Source: Blastomonas ursincola
GTDB taxonomy: Bacteria; Pseudomonadota; Alphaproteobacteria; Sphingomonadales; Sphingomonadaceae
Direction: 5' to 3'
NCBI RefSeq assembly: GCF_013607875.1
Contig: NZ_VDES01000003.1
Span: 392,035-456,034, forward strand
DNA length: 64,000 bases
In this document: in pieces, positions 39,099 to 49,125 of the stretch
Layout of the letters: every line of letters starts with the position of its first letter
Position numbering within the stretch: position 1 is the stretch's first letter
Program-made: the position numbers and the translations under genes
The notes under the pieces: model-generated
Databases searched by the model: none
Seen by the model: only the letters and a program-made list of their open reading frames with translations
Told to the model about the DNA's origin: nothing

Positions 39099-40289
39099 TC
39101 AATCCGCAAACGTCTTCGGCGCAGGGGACGCGATCGTCAGCACGCCGGCGCCGACCTGCTGTACTTCCAGCAGCCGCTCCGCCACGCCGTTGCGCCCGAA
39201 GCGGAACGCGCCGTCCAGGCCGATAAAGCCGCCGGGATCGCGCAGGCGGTCCATCGGGAAGGGAGTGCCGGGCTTCCAGTCGCGGGCGATGCGGGTGGTG
39301 AGCAGCACGCTGTCATAGCCGAGCGTCGAGAGGCGGAAGGGATCGGTGCCGAATTGCGCGCGGTATTTTGCGGCATATTGGCGGTACAGGCCGTCCGAGA
39401 CGCTAGCGAACCACGCGCCGCGCATCGCGGCCGACGAGGGCAGGGCGCGTTCGGTGTTCCACAATTCGGTGCCCAGGATGCGCGCATCGGTCCCGCCATT
39501 GGCGCGGATCAGCGGCACGATGCGGATCGCGGCCGCGCCGCTATCGGCGATCAGGATCGCCTCATAGGCGGTGTCGCCCTGCATCTTCTTGAGCGCAGCG
39601 GTAATCGCGGCATTGCCTGCGCCATAGCTCTGCATCGACACGACGGTGCCGCCCGCAGCCTTGACCGAGGCGAGCATCGCCGAGGAGGCGCGCTGGCCAT
39701 AGGTGCCGGCGGGGACGAGCGCGGCAAAGCGGGTGATGCCCTGCGAGCGGGCATGGCGCACGACGCGGTCGATCGACTGGGCGGGCACATATCCCATGAC
39801 GAAGACGTTGTTGCCGGCGATGCCGACATCGTTCGAATAGCTGATGATCGGCACGCGCGCGGCATTGGCGGCCGCGGCGATGGCGACCACGTCGTCGCCC
39901 AGCAGCGGGCCGAGGATCAGGCGGTTGCCATCGGCGATCGCGCGCTGCGCGGCAGCCTGCGCGCCGAGCGCGGTATCATAGCTGGTGATGCGGATATTGC
40001 TGGCCTTGGTGTCCATCAGCGCGAGCGTGGTGGCATTGGCGATCGACTTGCCGACCGCGGCGTCCTTGCCCGAAAGCGGCAGGAGAAGGGCGATGCGATG
40101 GCGCGTTTCGTCGGTGGGCAGCACGCCGGTTATCTTGCCGTCATCGGGCTTGGTCACCGGCTTGTCCGGCTGCTGGCTGGGCGTCGGCGGCGGGGCGGTC
40201 TTGGGCACCATGGTCTGGCACGCAGCCAAGGCCATCGACCCCAGCACCAGCATGAGGATGGCCTGCCATTTGCGATAAAACTGTTTCAC
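39099..40289 (-). CDS. Penicillin-binding protein activator, LpoA-like lipoprotein
   Basis: Periplasmic-binding-protein-fold lipoprotein of 396 residues. The signal peptide ends in LGSMALAAC (Cys24), a proline-rich linker follows, then the type 1 ligand-binding fold (RIALLLPLSGKDAAVGKSIANATTLAL, ILGPLLGDDVVAIAAAA). LpoA activates PBP1A in enterobacteria. The divergent rsmI-yraN pair matches the E. coli lpoA locus and supports the call. The start is probably GTG 40289; only 27 bases separate it from rsmI. Confidence 0.8.
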   Translation of the reverse strand: MKQFYRKWQAILMLVLGSMALAACQTMVPKTAPPPTPSQQPDKPVTKPDDGKITGVLPTDETRHRIALLLPLSGKDAAVGKSIANATTLALMDTKASNIRITSYDTALGAQAAAQRAIADGNRLILGPLLGDDVVAIAAAANAARVPIISYSNDVGIAGNNVFVMGYVPAQSIDRVVRHARSQGITRFAALVPAGTYGQRASSAMLASVKAAGGTVVSMQSYGAGNAAITAALKKMQGDTAYEAILIADSGAAAIRIVPLIRANGGTDARILGTELWNTERALPSSAAMRGAWFASVSDGLYRQYAAKYRAQFGTDPFRLSTLGYDSVLLTTRIARDWKPGTPFPMDRLRDPGGFIGLDGAFRFGRNGVAERLLEVQQVGAGVLTIASPAPKTFAD

Positions 40290-40316
40290 TGCTTGTCGCT
40301 CCCGCCCTGCCGGTCC

Positions 40317-41168
40317 ATGAACATCCGCGTGATTCATGATCCCGAACCCGGCCTGTATATCGTTGCGACCCCAATCGGCAACCTTGGTGATCTTTCGGAA
40401 CGCGCCCGGAGGGTGCTGGAACAGGCCGATCTGATCGCGTGCGAGGACAGCCGGGTCACGGGCGGCCTGCTCCATCATCTCGGCTTCAAGCGCCCTCTCA
40501 TACGTTATGACGACCATGCCCGTGCGTCTGATCGCGAGCGGCTGATTTCCGCGGCATTACAAGGGCCTGTCGCGCTGGTCAGCGATGCGGGCACGCCATT
40601 GATCTCCGATCCCGGCTACAAGCTGGTGCGCGAGGCGCGTGCGGCGGGGGTGGCGATCCATTCGGTGCCGGGACCGTCTGCGGTGATCGTCGCGCTGACC
40701 CTGGCGGGACTGCCCACCGACAGATTTTACTTTCATGGCTTCCTACCCAACAAGGCCGGGGCGCGCGACCGCGAGATTGCCGCGCTGGCGGCGATCCCGG
40801 CGACCCTGGTCTTCTACGAAAGCGCCAAGCGGCTTGCGGCATGCCTGGCGGCCCTGCACGCCGGGCTCGGCAACCGTGAGGCGGCGGTGGTGCGCGAGAT
40901 CAGCAAGAAATTCGAGGAGACCCGCACCGGTACGCTTGCCGAGCTGGCCGAGAGCTATGCCGAGGCGGCACCCAGGGGCGAGATCGTGATTGTCGTCGGC
41001 CCGCCGCTTGAGGATGGAGTCGAGGCGGACGAGGATGAGGTCGAAGCCGCGTTGAAACTGGCGCTTGCCGCCATGCCGCCGGGCAAGGCCGCGGGCGAGG
41101 TCGCAAAACGCTTCGGTCTCGATCGCAAGGCACTGTATGCGCGCATAATGGCCGAGCGCGATGGCTGA
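40317..41168 (+). CDS. rsmI: 16S rRNA (cytidine(1402)-2'-O)-methyltransferase
   Basis: TP-methylase-fold enzyme of 283 residues that methylates C1402 in the ribosomal P site. LYIVATPIGNLGDLSERA, EDSRVTGGLL, GPSAVIVALTLAGLPTDRF and FHGFLPNK are RsmI signatures. ATG 40317; the frame continues upstream across the divergent gene, which is antisense read-through. The 3' end overlaps yraN by eight bases. Confidence 0.96.
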   Translation: MNIRVIHDPEPGLYIVATPIGNLGDLSERARRVLEQADLIACEDSRVTGGLLHHLGFKRPLIRYDDHARASDRERLISAALQGPVALVSDAGTPLISDPGYKLVREARAAGVAIHSVPGPSAVIVALTLAGLPTDRFYFHGFLPNKAGARDREIAALAAIPATLVFYESAKRLAACLAALHAGLGNREAAVVREISKKFEETRTGTLAELAESYAEAAPRGEIVIVVGPPLEDGVEADEDEVEAALKLALAAMPPGKAAGEVAKRFGLDRKALYARIMAERDG

Positions 41169-41523
41169 AGCGCGGCGCAAGCAGGCCGAGGCGGCAGGAC
41201 GGCGCGCCGAGACGCTCGCGGCCTGGTGGCTGCGGCTCAAGGGCTGGCGCATCCTTGCCCATCGCGTGCGCACCCCCTTTGGCGAGGTCGATCTGGTGGC
41301 GCAGCGCGGGCGCATCGTCGCCTTTGTCGAGGTCAAGCACCGTCACAGCCTGCGCGAGCTCGACGAGGCGATCGATCATCACCGCCTGCGCCGCGTCGCT
41401 GCCGCCGCCGAGGCGCTGATGCCGCGCTTCGTGCGCGACGGCCAGGATGCACGCATCGACGTGATCCTGCTTGCGCCGGGGCGCTGGCCGCGCCATCTGA
41501 CGCACGTCTGGCAGGGCGACTGA
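41161..41523 (+). CDS. yraN: YraN family (UPF0102) endonuclease-fold protein
   Basis: The 120-residue protein has a restriction-endonuclease-like fold. RILAHRVRTPFGEVDLVA and AFVEVKHRH carry the E-x-K type nuclease residues typical of UPF0102. Its function is unproven; it is nearly always next to rsmI, as here, with an eight-base overlap. Confidence 0.93.
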   Translation: MAEARRKQAEAAGRRAETLAAWWLRLKGWRILAHRVRTPFGEVDLVAQRGRIVAFVEVKHRHSLRELDEAIDHHRLRRVAAAAEALMPRFVRDGQDARIDVILLAPGRWPRHLTHVWQGD

Positions 41524-41566
41524 CCGCCGCTGCCGCTGTTATCGATCAACACAAAGGCTTTTCCCC

Positions 41567-42517
41567 ATGAAAATCGCGGTGCAGATGGACCCGATGCCGG
41601 GCATCAACATCAAGGGCGACAGCAGCTTCGCGCTGATGCTGGCGGCACAGGCGCGCGGCTATACGCTCTATCATTATGACGTCGCGACGCTGAGCTACGA
41701 GGCGGGCCAGGTCACGTGCCACGCCCACCCGGTCACGGTGCGCAACGTGCCGGGCGATCACTACAGCTTTGGCGATCCGGTGCGGCTCGATCTCGGCGAG
41801 GATGTCGATGTCGTGCTCATGCGGCAGGACCCGCCCTTTGATGTCGGCTATATCACTGCGACCCACATTCTCGAGCGGCTCAAGGGCCGCACGCTTGTGG
41901 TGAACGATCCCGCATCGGTGCGCAATGCGCCCGAAAAGGTCTATGTGCTTGATTTCGAGCGCTTCATGCCGCCGACGCTGATCACCCGATCGCTCGACGA
42001 GGTGAAGCGCTTCCAGGCGAGGCACGGCGCGATCGTGGTCAAGCCGCTGCACGGCAATGGCGGCAAGGCGGTGTTCCTGATCGGCGAGGATGGAGCGAAC
42101 CTTTCCGCTCTGGTCGAGCTGTTTGGGCAGATCTGGCGCGAGCCGTTCATGGTCCAGCCTTTCCTTCCCGAGGTCGCGCAAGGCGACAAGCGCATCGTGC
42201 TGGTCGATGGCAAGGTCGCGGGCGCGATCAACCGCAAGCCGGGCGAGGGCGAATTCCGCTCCAACCTGGCCGTTGGCGGCTATGCCGAGGCGGCGGAGCT
42301 GACCGAGCGCGAGCAGGAAATCTGCGACGCCATGGGGCCAGAGCTCAAGGAACGCGGGCTGCTGTTCGTGGGTATCGATGTGATCGGCGGTCACTGGCTG
42401 ACCGAGATCAACGTCACCTCGCCGACCGGCATCGTCGCGATCAGCGCGTTCAACAACAGCGATGTTGCGGGCATGATCTGGGACGCGATCGAGGCGCTGC
42501 TGGAGAACAAGGCATGA
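41567..42517 (+). CDS. gshB: Glutathione synthase
   Basis: ATP-grasp ligase of 316 residues joining gamma-glutamylcysteine and glycine. MDPMPGINIKGDSSFALMLAAQARG at the N-terminus, VKPLHGNGGKAVF (ATP-binding loop) and FVGIDVIGGHWLTEINVTSPTG are standard. Downstream it overlaps the dedA gene by ATGA, so both are probably co-transcribed with rsmI-yraN. Confidence 0.97.
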   Translation: MKIAVQMDPMPGINIKGDSSFALMLAAQARGYTLYHYDVATLSYEAGQVTCHAHPVTVRNVPGDHYSFGDPVRLDLGEDVDVVLMRQDPPFDVGYITATHILERLKGRTLVVNDPASVRNAPEKVYVLDFERFMPPTLITRSLDEVKRFQARHGAIVVKPLHGNGGKAVFLIGEDGANLSALVELFGQIWREPFMVQPFLPEVAQGDKRIVLVDGKVAGAINRKPGEGEFRSNLAVGGYAEAAELTEREQEICDAMGPELKERGLLFVGIDVIGGHWLTEINVTSPTGIVAISAFNNSDVAGMIWDAIEALLENKA

Positions 42518-43131
42518 GCGATTTCGTCATCGATCTTGTCGCGCGCGGCGGATATTGGGGTGTCGCGTTCCTGATGGCGCTGGAAAACGTGTTCCCGCCG
42601 ATCCCTTCCGAGGTGATCATGGGCCTGGCCGGGATCGAGGCAGGCAAGGGCAACATGAACCTTTGGGCAGTGATCCTTGCCGGCACCATCGGATCGGTCG
42701 CGGGCAATTATTTCTGGTACGCTATCGGGCGCGCGTTCGGGCTCAAGCGGCTGGATCATTTCGTTGCGCGCTGGGGCCGCTGGTTCACGCTCGACCGGTA
42801 CGAGATCGATCGCTTCACCCTGCTGTTCCACCGCTATGGCGGCGCCACCATGTTCTTCGCGCGCATGATCCCGACGGTGCGCACGCTGATCTCGCTGCCC
42901 GCCGGGATATTCGAGATGAGCCGCACCAAGTTTCTGGTCTGGACCTTTGCCGGGGCCGGTGTGTGGAACGTGGTGTTCGCCGGAATCGGCTATCAGCTGG
43001 GCGCGCGGTTCGAGGAGATCGACAAATATACCGGCCCCGCCTCGACCGCGGTCATCGGCATCATCATTCTGGTCTATGTGATCCGCGTGATCTTCTGGCG
43101 GCCGCATCCCGATCCCGTCCAGCAGGACTGA
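42514..43131 (+). CDS. DedA family membrane protein
   Basis: Inner-membrane protein of 205 residues with the DedA/VTT domain: MALENVFPPIPSEVIMGLAG near the start, then GRWFTLDRYEIDRFTLLFHRYGG and FARMIPTVRTLISLPAG with the conserved arginines, and a C-terminal transmembrane helix. DedA proteins are linked to undecaprenyl-phosphate or phospholipid flipping and proton-motive-force homeostasis. Convergent with xerC six bases downstream. Confidence 0.93.
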   Translation: MSDFVIDLVARGGYWGVAFLMALENVFPPIPSEVIMGLAGIEAGKGNMNLWAVILAGTIGSVAGNYFWYAIGRAFGLKRLDHFVARWGRWFTLDRYEIDRFTLLFHRYGGATMFFARMIPTVRTLISLPAGIFEMSRTKFLVWTFAGAGVWNVVFAGIGYQLGARFEEIDKYTGPASTAVIGIIILVYVIRVIFWRPHPDPVQQD

Positions 43132-43137
43132 GCGCGA

Positions 43138-44049
43138 TCAGGCGCGCGGATGCGCGTTCTCGTACACGTCGAGCAGGTGCGCGGCATCGACCTGGGTGTA
43201 GATCTGGGTCGATGACAGGCTCGCATGGCCGAGCAGTTCCTGCAGCGAGCGCAGGTCAACGCCGCCCGCGAGCAGATGCGTCGCAAAACTGTGGCGCAGC
43301 GCGTGCGGTGTCGCATCCTCGGGCAGGCCGAGCAGGCGGCGCGCGTTCATCATCGCCCGGCGGACGAGCGCTGGCGAGAGCGGCCCGCCGCGCGTGCCCC
43401 GGAACAGCGGCTGGTCACGTTCGAGCGCAAAGGGGGCGAGGGCAGCATAATGCGCGATCGCCTCGCGCAGTTGCGGCAGCACCGGTACGACGCGTGGCTT
43501 GTTGCCCTTGCCGATGATGCGCAGCGTCTCGCCGACCGGCAGGATCTCGGCCTTCAGTCCCGTCGCTTCGCTGATTCGCAGTCCTGCGCCATAAAGCAGC
43601 AGCAGCACTGCCCAGTCGCGCGCCTGCACCCAGGCAGGAGCATCGCGCGCGGCCATGGTATCGCCCAGGGCCATGATGTCATCGGGCGCGATCGGGCGGG
43701 GGAGCGAGCGCTTGAGCCTCGGCCCCTTGAGGCGCGGTGGCGCGCTCTCGCTGCCCGCTTCGTACGCCGCAAAAGCCAGGAAGGCGCGGATCGCCGACAG
43801 TTCGCGCGCGGTACTGCGGTTGGTGAGACCATCGCCGCGTCTTGACGCCAGGAACGCGCGCAGGTCTGCCGGGGTCGCGCTGGCCAGGCGCCGGTCGGTC
43901 GCAGCCTCGCCCCAATGGTCGCCCAGAAAATCGACCAGCCGCTCGGCAGTGGCGACATAGGCGCGCACGGTGTGCAGCGAGCGGCGGCGGTTATCGGCAA
44001 GGTGCGACCGCCAGCGTTCGAGCAGATGCGGGGGCGGGTTCGCGGTCAT
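43138..44049 (-). CDS. xerC: Tyrosine recombinase XerC
   Basis: Site-specific recombinase of 303 residues that resolves chromosome dimers at dif. It has an N-terminal core-binding domain (RSLHTVRAYVATAERLVDFL), then the catalytic domain with Arg in LYGAGLRISEATGL, HALRHSFATHLLAGG (His-x-x-Arg) and LGHASLSSTQIYTQV (His and nucleophile Tyr). All active-site residues are present. XerC rather than XerD is inferred. Last of four minus-strand genes, 12 bases after hemW. Confidence 0.9.
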   Translation of the reverse strand: MTANPPPHLLERWRSHLADNRRRSLHTVRAYVATAERLVDFLGDHWGEAATDRRLASATPADLRAFLASRRGDGLTNRSTARELSAIRAFLAFAAYEAGSESAPPRLKGPRLKRSLPRPIAPDDIMALGDTMAARDAPAWVQARDWAVLLLLYGAGLRISEATGLKAEILPVGETLRIIGKGNKPRVVPVLPQLREAIAHYAALAPFALERDQPLFRGTRGGPLSPALVRRAMMNARRLLGLPEDATPHALRHSFATHLLAGGVDLRSLQELLGHASLSSTQIYTQVDAAHLLDVYENAHPRA

Positions 44050-44061
44050 GCGGTCAGGCTA

Positions 44062-45264
44062 TCAGAGCGCTTGCGGCGGCTCAATCGCGACCAGTTCGGC
44101 GAGCAGGGCATCGAGCAGCGGCATGCCTCGCTCGGTCACGGTCAGATGCGAAGCGGTCATGTGCGCGAGGCCCAGTGCCGACAGCTTTTCGGCAGCCGCC
44201 CGGTCGATTAGTGCAGCCTCAGCCACGCCTGACAGCGCGGCGATCCGGGCCAGATCGACGCCCTCAGCCAGGCGCAGGCCCATCAGCAGCGCCTCCATCG
44301 CGCGGGTTTCCGCGTCCAGAGGGCGTTCGACCGAGAGGCCATGACCGTTGCGCGCGACGGCGGCGAGATAGTTTTCGGGCTTGCGGTGCCGCTCGGTTGC
44401 AAGGCTCCCGCGCCGTCCATGCGCGCCGGGACCGATCCCGGCATAGTCGCCATAGCGCCAATAGGTGAGATTGTGGCGGCTCTGCTCGCCGGGCCGGGCA
44501 TGGTTACTGATCTCATAGGCAGGAAGGCCGTGTGCGCTGGTCAAGCTGCGGGTCAGGTCGAACAGGTCGGCGCAATGGTCGTCATCGGCGGGGACCAGCT
44601 CGCCGCGCCGCACCAGCGTCTCGAACCGCGTGCCGGGCTCGATGGTCAGCTGGTAGAGTGAAAGGTGGCCGGTGCCGAAGCTGAGTGCCCGGGAGAGCTC
44701 GGCCTCCCATTGGCCGAGCGTCTGGCCGGGCCGGGCATAGATCAGGTCGAACGAGACGCGGCTGAAATGCTGCTGCGCGGTAGCGAGCGCGCGCACCCCC
44801 TCGTCCACACCATGCGCTCGCCCCAGAAAGCCGAGCGTCGCATCGTCGAGCGCCTGCAACCCCAGTGACACGCGGTTGACCCCCGCGCGCGCGAGATCGG
44901 CGAAGCGCGCAGCCTCGACCGAGGAAGGATTGGCCTCGAGCGTGATCTCGATGTTGTCGCTGGCGGGCCAATGGCCGGTGGCTGCCTCGATCAGCGCCTC
45001 GACCAAGCCGGGCGGCATCAGCGACGGCGTGCCACCGCCGAAAAAGATCGATCCAAGCGCACGGCCCGGCAGGATCGCGGCTTCATGCGCGAGATCGGCG
45101 AGCAGGGCCGCCTGCCATTCAGCGATGTCAACGCTCTCGCGGACATGGCTGTTGAAATCGCAATAGGGGCATTTGGAGACGCAGAACGGCCAGTGGATAT
45201 AGAGCGCCAGCGGCTCCGCCCGGTCATCCGCCACCGGAGACGCAGTCAGGGGTTCAGTGATCAA
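44062..45264 (-). CDS. hemW: Radical SAM heme chaperone HemW
   Basis: About 400 residues. The radical SAM cluster motif is CVSKCPYC in [19 protein letters not shown], followed by [33 protein letters not shown] is the HemW hallmark that separates it from coproporphyrinogen oxidase HemN. It inserts or carries heme for respiratory enzymes. The start is uncertain: TTG 45264 has AAGG upstream and overlaps the rdgB stop; ATG 45294 and GTG 45234 are in frame. Confidence 0.92.
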   Translation of the reverse strand: MITEPLTASPVADDRAEPLALYIHWPFCVSKCPYCDFNSHVRESVDIAEWQAALLADLAHEAAILPGRALGSIFFGGGTPSLMPPGLVEALIEAATGHWPASDNIEITLEANPSSVEAARFADLARAGVNRVSLGLQALDDATLGFLGRAHGVDEGVRALATAQQHFSRVSFDLIYARPGQTLGQWEAELSRALSFGTGHLSLYQLTIEPGTRFETLVRRGELVPADDDHCADLFDLTRSLTSAHGLPAYEISNHARPGEQSRHNLTYWRYGDYAGIGPGAHGRRGSLATERHRKPENYLAAVARNGHGLSVERPLDAETRAMEALLMGLRLAEGVDLARIAALSGVAEAALIDRAAAEKLSALGLAHMTASHLTVTERGMPLLDALLAELVAIEPPQAL

Positions 45265-45886
45265 GACAGGCCTTGACCAGCTTGGCAAAGGCATCGGCGC
45301 GGTGACTGATGCTGTGCTTGTGCGCAGGGTCCAGCTCGGCGAAAGTCTGATCGAACCCGCTCGCGACGAAGACCGGATCGTAACCGAAGCCGAGCGTGCC
45401 GCGCGGCGGCCAGGTCAGCGCTCCGTGGACCTGACCTTCGAATAGCTCCGAATGTCCATCGGGCCAGGCGAGCGCCAGCGTGCAGGTGAAATAGGCGCTG
45501 CGATCGACATGGGGGCCGAGTTCGCACAGGCGTCCCTCGACCTTGCCCATCGCCATGTACCAGTCGCGCCCCGGCGCACCCTCGAACCATTGCCGCTCGG
45601 CCCAGTCGGCGGTGTAGACGCCCGGCGCGCCGCCTAGAGCCGCGACGCACAGCCCGCTGTCATCGGCGAGCGCGACGCAATTGGCCCCCTTGGCCGAAGC
45701 ATGCGCTTTCAGCAGCGCGTTCTCGGCGAAGGTCGTGCCTGTTTCCTCGGGCTCGGGCAGGCCGAGATCGCCCGCCGAGACCGGCTCGATGCCGAACGGT
45801 TCGAGCAGCGCGCGGATCTCGCGCACCTTGCCCTGATTATGGCTGGCGATCACCAGCCTGCCAGGTTCGAGCCTGCGTGCCGCCAT
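45254..45886 (-). CDS. rdgB: Non-canonical purine NTP pyrophosphatase RdgB/HAM1
   Basis: Removes ITP, dITP and XTP from nucleotide pools. The protein has 210 residues. Substrate loop [44 protein letters not shown] and the C-terminal FGYDPVFV with SHRADAF are all present. ATG 45886 lies four bases after the rph stop, the classic rph-rdgB coupling. Confidence 0.96.
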   Translation of the reverse strand: MAARRLEPGRLVIASHNQGKVREIRALLEPFGIEPVSAGDLGLPEPEETGTTFAENALLKAHASAKGANCVALADDSGLCVAALGGAPGVYTADWAERQWFEGAPGRDWYMAMGKVEGRLCELGPHVDRSAYFTCTLALAWPDGHSELFEGQVHGALTWPPRGTLGFGYDPVFVASGFDQTFAELDPAHKHSISHRADAFAKLVKACLDH

Positions 45887-45890
45887 GACG

Positions 45891-46604
45891 TCAACCGACC
45901 GCCTTGCCCTGCGCCTCGAAAATCTGCGCGCAGCCCATGCGGGCGAGGCGCAGCAGGCGCAGCAAAGCTTCCTCGTCATAGGGTGCGCCCTCGGCAGTGG
46001 CCTGCGCTTCGGCGATATTGCCGCCCTCGATCAGCACGAAATTGGCATCGGCATCGGCGTTCGAATCCTCGATATAGTCGAGGTCCAGCACCGGCGTGCC
46101 CTGATGGATGCCGCAGCTGATCGCGGCGACCTTGGCGGTGATCGGGTCGTCCTTGATGAGGCCTTGCGCCATCAGTCCGTTGACTGCGAGGCGCAGCGCC
46201 ACCCACGCGCCCGAGATCGACGCGGTGCGCGTGCCGCCATCGGCCTGAATGACGTCGCAATCGACCGTGATCTGACGCTCGCCGAGCTTCTTGAGGTCGA
46301 CGACGGCGCGCAGCGAACGGCCGATCAGCCGCTGGATTTCCTGGGTCCGCCCCGATTGCTTGCCCTTCGCTGCCTCGCGCTGCCCGCGCGTGTGGGTCGC
46401 GCGCGGCAGCATAGAATATTCCGCCGTGACCCAGCCTTCGCCCTTGCCCTTGAGCCAAGGCGGCAGGCGCTCCTCGATGCTCGCGGTCACCAGCACGCGG
46501 GTGTCCCCGAAACCGATCAGGCAGCTGCCCTCGGCATGCTTGGTAAAGCCGGTCTCGATGCTGATGGCACGCATTTCGTCGGGGGCGCGGCCGGATGGGC
46601 GCAT
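45891..46604 (-). CDS. rph: Ribonuclease PH
   Basis: Phosphorolytic 3'-5' exoribonuclease that trims tRNA 3' ends, 237 residues. [36 protein letters not shown] and the catalytic [14 protein letters not shown] are intact. GGAGAA precedes ATG 46604. First gene of rph-rdgB-hemW-xerC; a tRNA gene lies 130 bases away on the other strand. Confidence 0.97.
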   Translation of the reverse strand: MRPSGRAPDEMRAISIETGFTKHAEGSCLIGFGDTRVLVTASIEERLPPWLKGKGEGWVTAEYSMLPRATHTRGQREAAKGKQSGRTQEIQRLIGRSLRAVVDLKKLGERQITVDCDVIQADGGTRTASISGAWVALRLAVNGLMAQGLIKDDPITAKVAAISCGIHQGTPVLDLDYIEDSNADADANFVLIEGGNIAEAQATAEGAPYDEEALLRLLRLARMGCAQIFEAQGKAVG

Positions 46605-46736
46605 AGGTGATTCTCCAATAGGTCGGACCCGCTGTCCGTTCCGCGCCGATAGCGGGCGGTTGGCAGATTGGAAAGCGCCAAGCCTCTTGCCAGCCGAATG
46701 CAAAAATGGCAGGGGACGCACCTTGCCAGCGACCAT

Positions 46737-46812
46737 GGGCGATTAGCTCAGTTGGTAGAGCATCTCGTTTACACCGAGAGGGTCGGCAGTTCGAGCCTGT
46801 CATCGCCCACCA
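46737..46812 (+). tRNA. tRNA-Val (anticodon UAC)
   Basis: Complete cloverleaf of 76 bases including an encoded CCA. Acceptor stem GGGCGAT/ATCGCCC, D arm with AGTTGGTAGA, anticodon stem TCTCG/CGAGA around loop TTTACAC (anticodon TAC), T arm GGCAG/CTGTC around TTCGAGC. Confidence 0.98.
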
Positions 46813-46913
46813 TGGTCGGCAATGCGTTGCGCAAGAGCAACGCTGTTCGACAAAATTCCACGAAGCCGGTTTCGTTCAGCTACTGGTCAGGCTGTGCGCG
46901 ACATCACACGCGC

Positions 46914-47111
46914 ATGTCGAGCCACCTGATCCTGACAGTCATTCTGGGCAGCACCCTGCCGCTGCTGCCAGTGTCGTTCGTCAATCTGGACCGCGCCGTT
47001 CCGGCGCAGGAGGATTGCGTGGGCAAGAAGCGGGTTGCGACCGTGCCTGCACGCGCAAAGAAGGAGGCATCGCGCAAGCGCTGCCGCGTGATTGCGCCGA
47101 TCCTGATGTGA
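46914..47111 (+). CDS. Small hypothetical exported protein
   Basis: It encodes 65 residues: an N-terminal hydrophobic segment (LILTVILGSTLPLLPVSFV) like a signal anchor, then a basic tail with two cysteines (EDCVGKK, KRCRVIAP). No family recognised, and no strong ribosome binding site. It fills the gap between the tRNA and the convergent thioredoxin-like gene. It may not be a real gene. Confidence 0.4.
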   Translation: MSSHLILTVILGSTLPLLPVSFVNLDRAVPAQEDCVGKKRVATVPARAKKEASRKRCRVIAPILM

Positions 47112-47121
47112 TAGGGACCGC

Positions 47122-47730
47122 TCAGCCCTTGGCGGCGAGCGTTTCTTCCATCAGCGCCGACGCGCGGGTGCCGTTCCAGTCCATCCCGCCGATCATCCGC
47201 CAGACTTCCTTGCCTTGCGCATCATAAAGCACTGTCGTCGGCATCACGCCGGTCTGATAGCTGAAGCCCAGATTGTTTTCCTGGTCGGTATAGGGCTGCA
47301 GGTTCTTGAAGCCCTTTTCGGCAAAGAACGGGGCGATCTTGTCGAGATCCTGCATGTCCTGCGACACGGTGAGCACGACCAGCCGGTCCTTTTCGCGCGC
47401 GGCCAGGGCATCGAGCGTCGGCATCTCGACCACGCAAGGCCCGCACCAGGTCGCCCAGAGGTTGACTAGCACCGGCTTGCCCTTGAACGCGGCGAGCGTG
47501 ACCGTCTTGCCGTCGGGATCCTTGAAGCTGACATCGGGCGCAGCCTTGCCCCGCTGCGAGATGTCGAGCGTGCCTGAGAGCGGCACATCCGGGCCTGCCT
47601 TTTCTGCGGTTTTTTCCGCGCCTGCGGGTTGCTCCCCGGCGGGCGATTGCCTATCGCACGCGCCAGTTGCCAGAGCGGCCAGGGCCACCACCGGCCAGAG
47701 GCTGCGGCGCGAAAGATGGACGATAGGCAT
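47122..47730 (-). CDS. TlpA family thioredoxin-like lipoprotein
   Basis: Periplasmic disulfide reductase of 202 residues: lipoprotein-type signal ([10 protein letters not shown], Cys25), acidic linker, then a thioredoxin fold with WATWCGPC (Cys96, Cys99) and a cis-proline in [10 protein letters not shown]. Likely keeps periplasmic or cytochrome c cysteines reduced. ATG 47730 shares two bases with the divergent argH start; ATG 47751 is an upstream alternative. Confidence 0.88.
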   Translation of the reverse strand: MPIVHLSRRSLWPVVALAALATGACDRQSPAGEQPAGAEKTAEKAGPDVPLSGTLDISQRGKAAPDVSFKDPDGKTVTLAAFKGKPVLVNLWATWCGPCVVEMPTLDALAAREKDRLVVLTVSQDMQDLDKIAPFFAEKGFKNLQPYTDQENNLGFSYQTGVMPTTVLYDAQGKEVWRMIGGMDWNGTRASALMEETLAAKG

Positions 47731-49123
47731 GGGAAACAACTCCAACAGCATGTGGGGCGGACGCTTCGCCGCCGGGCCATCCGACGTGATGCGGGCCATA
47801 AATGCTTCGATCCCGTTCGACAAGGCGCTGTGGCGGCAGGATATTGACGGATCGCTCGCGCATGTCGCGATGCTGGACGCTCAGGGGATCATCCCCGCCG
47901 CCGATGCAGAGGCGATTACCCAAGGCCTCCAGCAGATTGCCGAGGAATATGCCGCGAACGGCGTCGCCGAGGATTGGGCGCTCGAGGACATCCACATGCA
48001 TGTCGAGGCGCGGCTCGCCGAGCTGATCGGCCCGGCGGCAGGGCGCCTGCATACCGCGCGCTCGCGCAACGACCAGGTTGCGACCGATTTCCGCCTCTGG
48101 GTGCGCGATGCGTGCGATGCGGCCGATGCCGCGCTCAAGGCGCTGCAGACGGCGCTTGTCAACCGCGCCGAACAGCATGTCGATGCGATCATGCCGGGCT
48201 TCACGCATCTCCAGATCGCGCAGCCGGTGACGCTCGGCCACCATCTGCTCGCCTATTACGAGATGTTCGCGCGCGATCGCGACCGTTTTGCTAGCGCACG
48301 GGCGCGGATGAACCAGTGTCCGCTGGGATCGGCAGCGCTCGCTGGAACCGGCTTCCCAATCGACCGCGACGCCACGGCCAGCGCGCTCGGTTTCGACCGG
48401 CCCACCGCCAATTCGCTCGACGCGGTATCGGATCGCGACTTCGCGCTCGATTACCTCAATGCCGCCGCGCAATGCGCGCTGCACCTGTCGCGGCTGGCCG
48501 AGGAATTCATCATCTGGGCGAGCCAGCCTTATGGCTTCGTCAAGCTGCCCGACAGCTTCTCGACCGGATCGTCGATCATGCCGCAGAAGCGCAATCCCGA
48601 TGCGGCGGAACTGGTGCGCGGCCATGCCGGGCGGATCATCGGCTGCCAGACCGCGCTGATGGTGACGATGAAGGGCCTGCCGCTCGCCTATTCCAAGGAC
48701 ATGCAGGACGACAAGCCGCCGGTGTTTGAATGCGAAGGCCTGCTGATGCTCAGCCTAGCCGCGATGACCGGGATGGTCGCCGAAACCGGGTTCGATACCG
48801 CCGCGATGCGCAAGGCGACCGAGCGCGGCTTTGCCACCGCGACCGACCTTGCCGACTGGCTGGTGCGCCAGGCAGACATCCCGTTCCGCGAGGCGCATCA
48901 CATTACCGGCGCGGTGGTCAAGCTGGCCGAGGGCAGGGGCGTCGCGCTCGATGCGCTCGCGCTGGACGAGTTGCAGGCGATCGACCCGCGCATTACCGAG
49001 GCGGTCTATCCCGCGCTGTCGGTCGATGCCTCGGTCGCCAGCCGCAACAGCTATGGCGGCACCGCGCCCGATCAGGTAAGGCAGCAGGTGGCCCGCGCCC
49101 GTGCCGCGCTGGCGGGAGAATGA
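47729..49123 (+). CDS. argH: Argininosuccinate lyase
   Basis: Last step of arginine synthesis: argininosuccinate to arginine and fumarate. The protein has 464 residues. [14 protein letters not shown] near the start, [16 protein letters not shown], and the superfamily signature [19 protein letters not shown] are present. Start ATG 47729 ([11 protein letters not shown]) or the internal ATG 47750. Leads an operon with a small lipoprotein gene, lysA and a siroheme-synthase-like gene. Confidence 0.97.
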   Translation: MGNNSNSMWGGRFAAGPSDVMRAINASIPFDKALWRQDIDGSLAHVAMLDAQGIIPAADAEAITQGLQQIAEEYAANGVAEDWALEDIHMHVEARLAELIGPAAGRLHTARSRNDQVATDFRLWVRDACDAADAALKALQTALVNRAEQHVDAIMPGFTHLQIAQPVTLGHHLLAYYEMFARDRDRFASARARMNQCPLGSAALAGTGFPIDRDATASALGFDRPTANSLDAVSDRDFALDYLNAAAQCALHLSRLAEEFIIWASQPYGFVKLPDSFSTGSSIMPQKRNPDAAELVRGHAGRIIGCQTALMVTMKGLPLAYSKDMQDDKPPVFECEGLLMLSLAAMTGMVAETGFDTAAMRKATERGFATATDLADWLVRQADIPFREAHHITGAVVKLAEGRGVALDALALDELQAIDPRITEAVYPALSVDASVASRNSYGGTAPDQVRQQVARARAALAGE

Positions 49124-49125
49124 CG

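Noticed and set aside
39075..40316. Upstream extension of the rsmI frame giving a protein of about 700 residues
   Set aside because: The extension is antisense to the LpoA-like gene and has no similarity to methylases; rsmI has a family-typical start at 40317.
43138..44049. Tyrosine recombinase considered as an integrase of a mobile element
   Set aside because: It is housekeeping XerC in length and context (rph-rdgB-hemW-xerC). There is no attachment-site repeat, although a tRNA gene lies 2.7 kb away.
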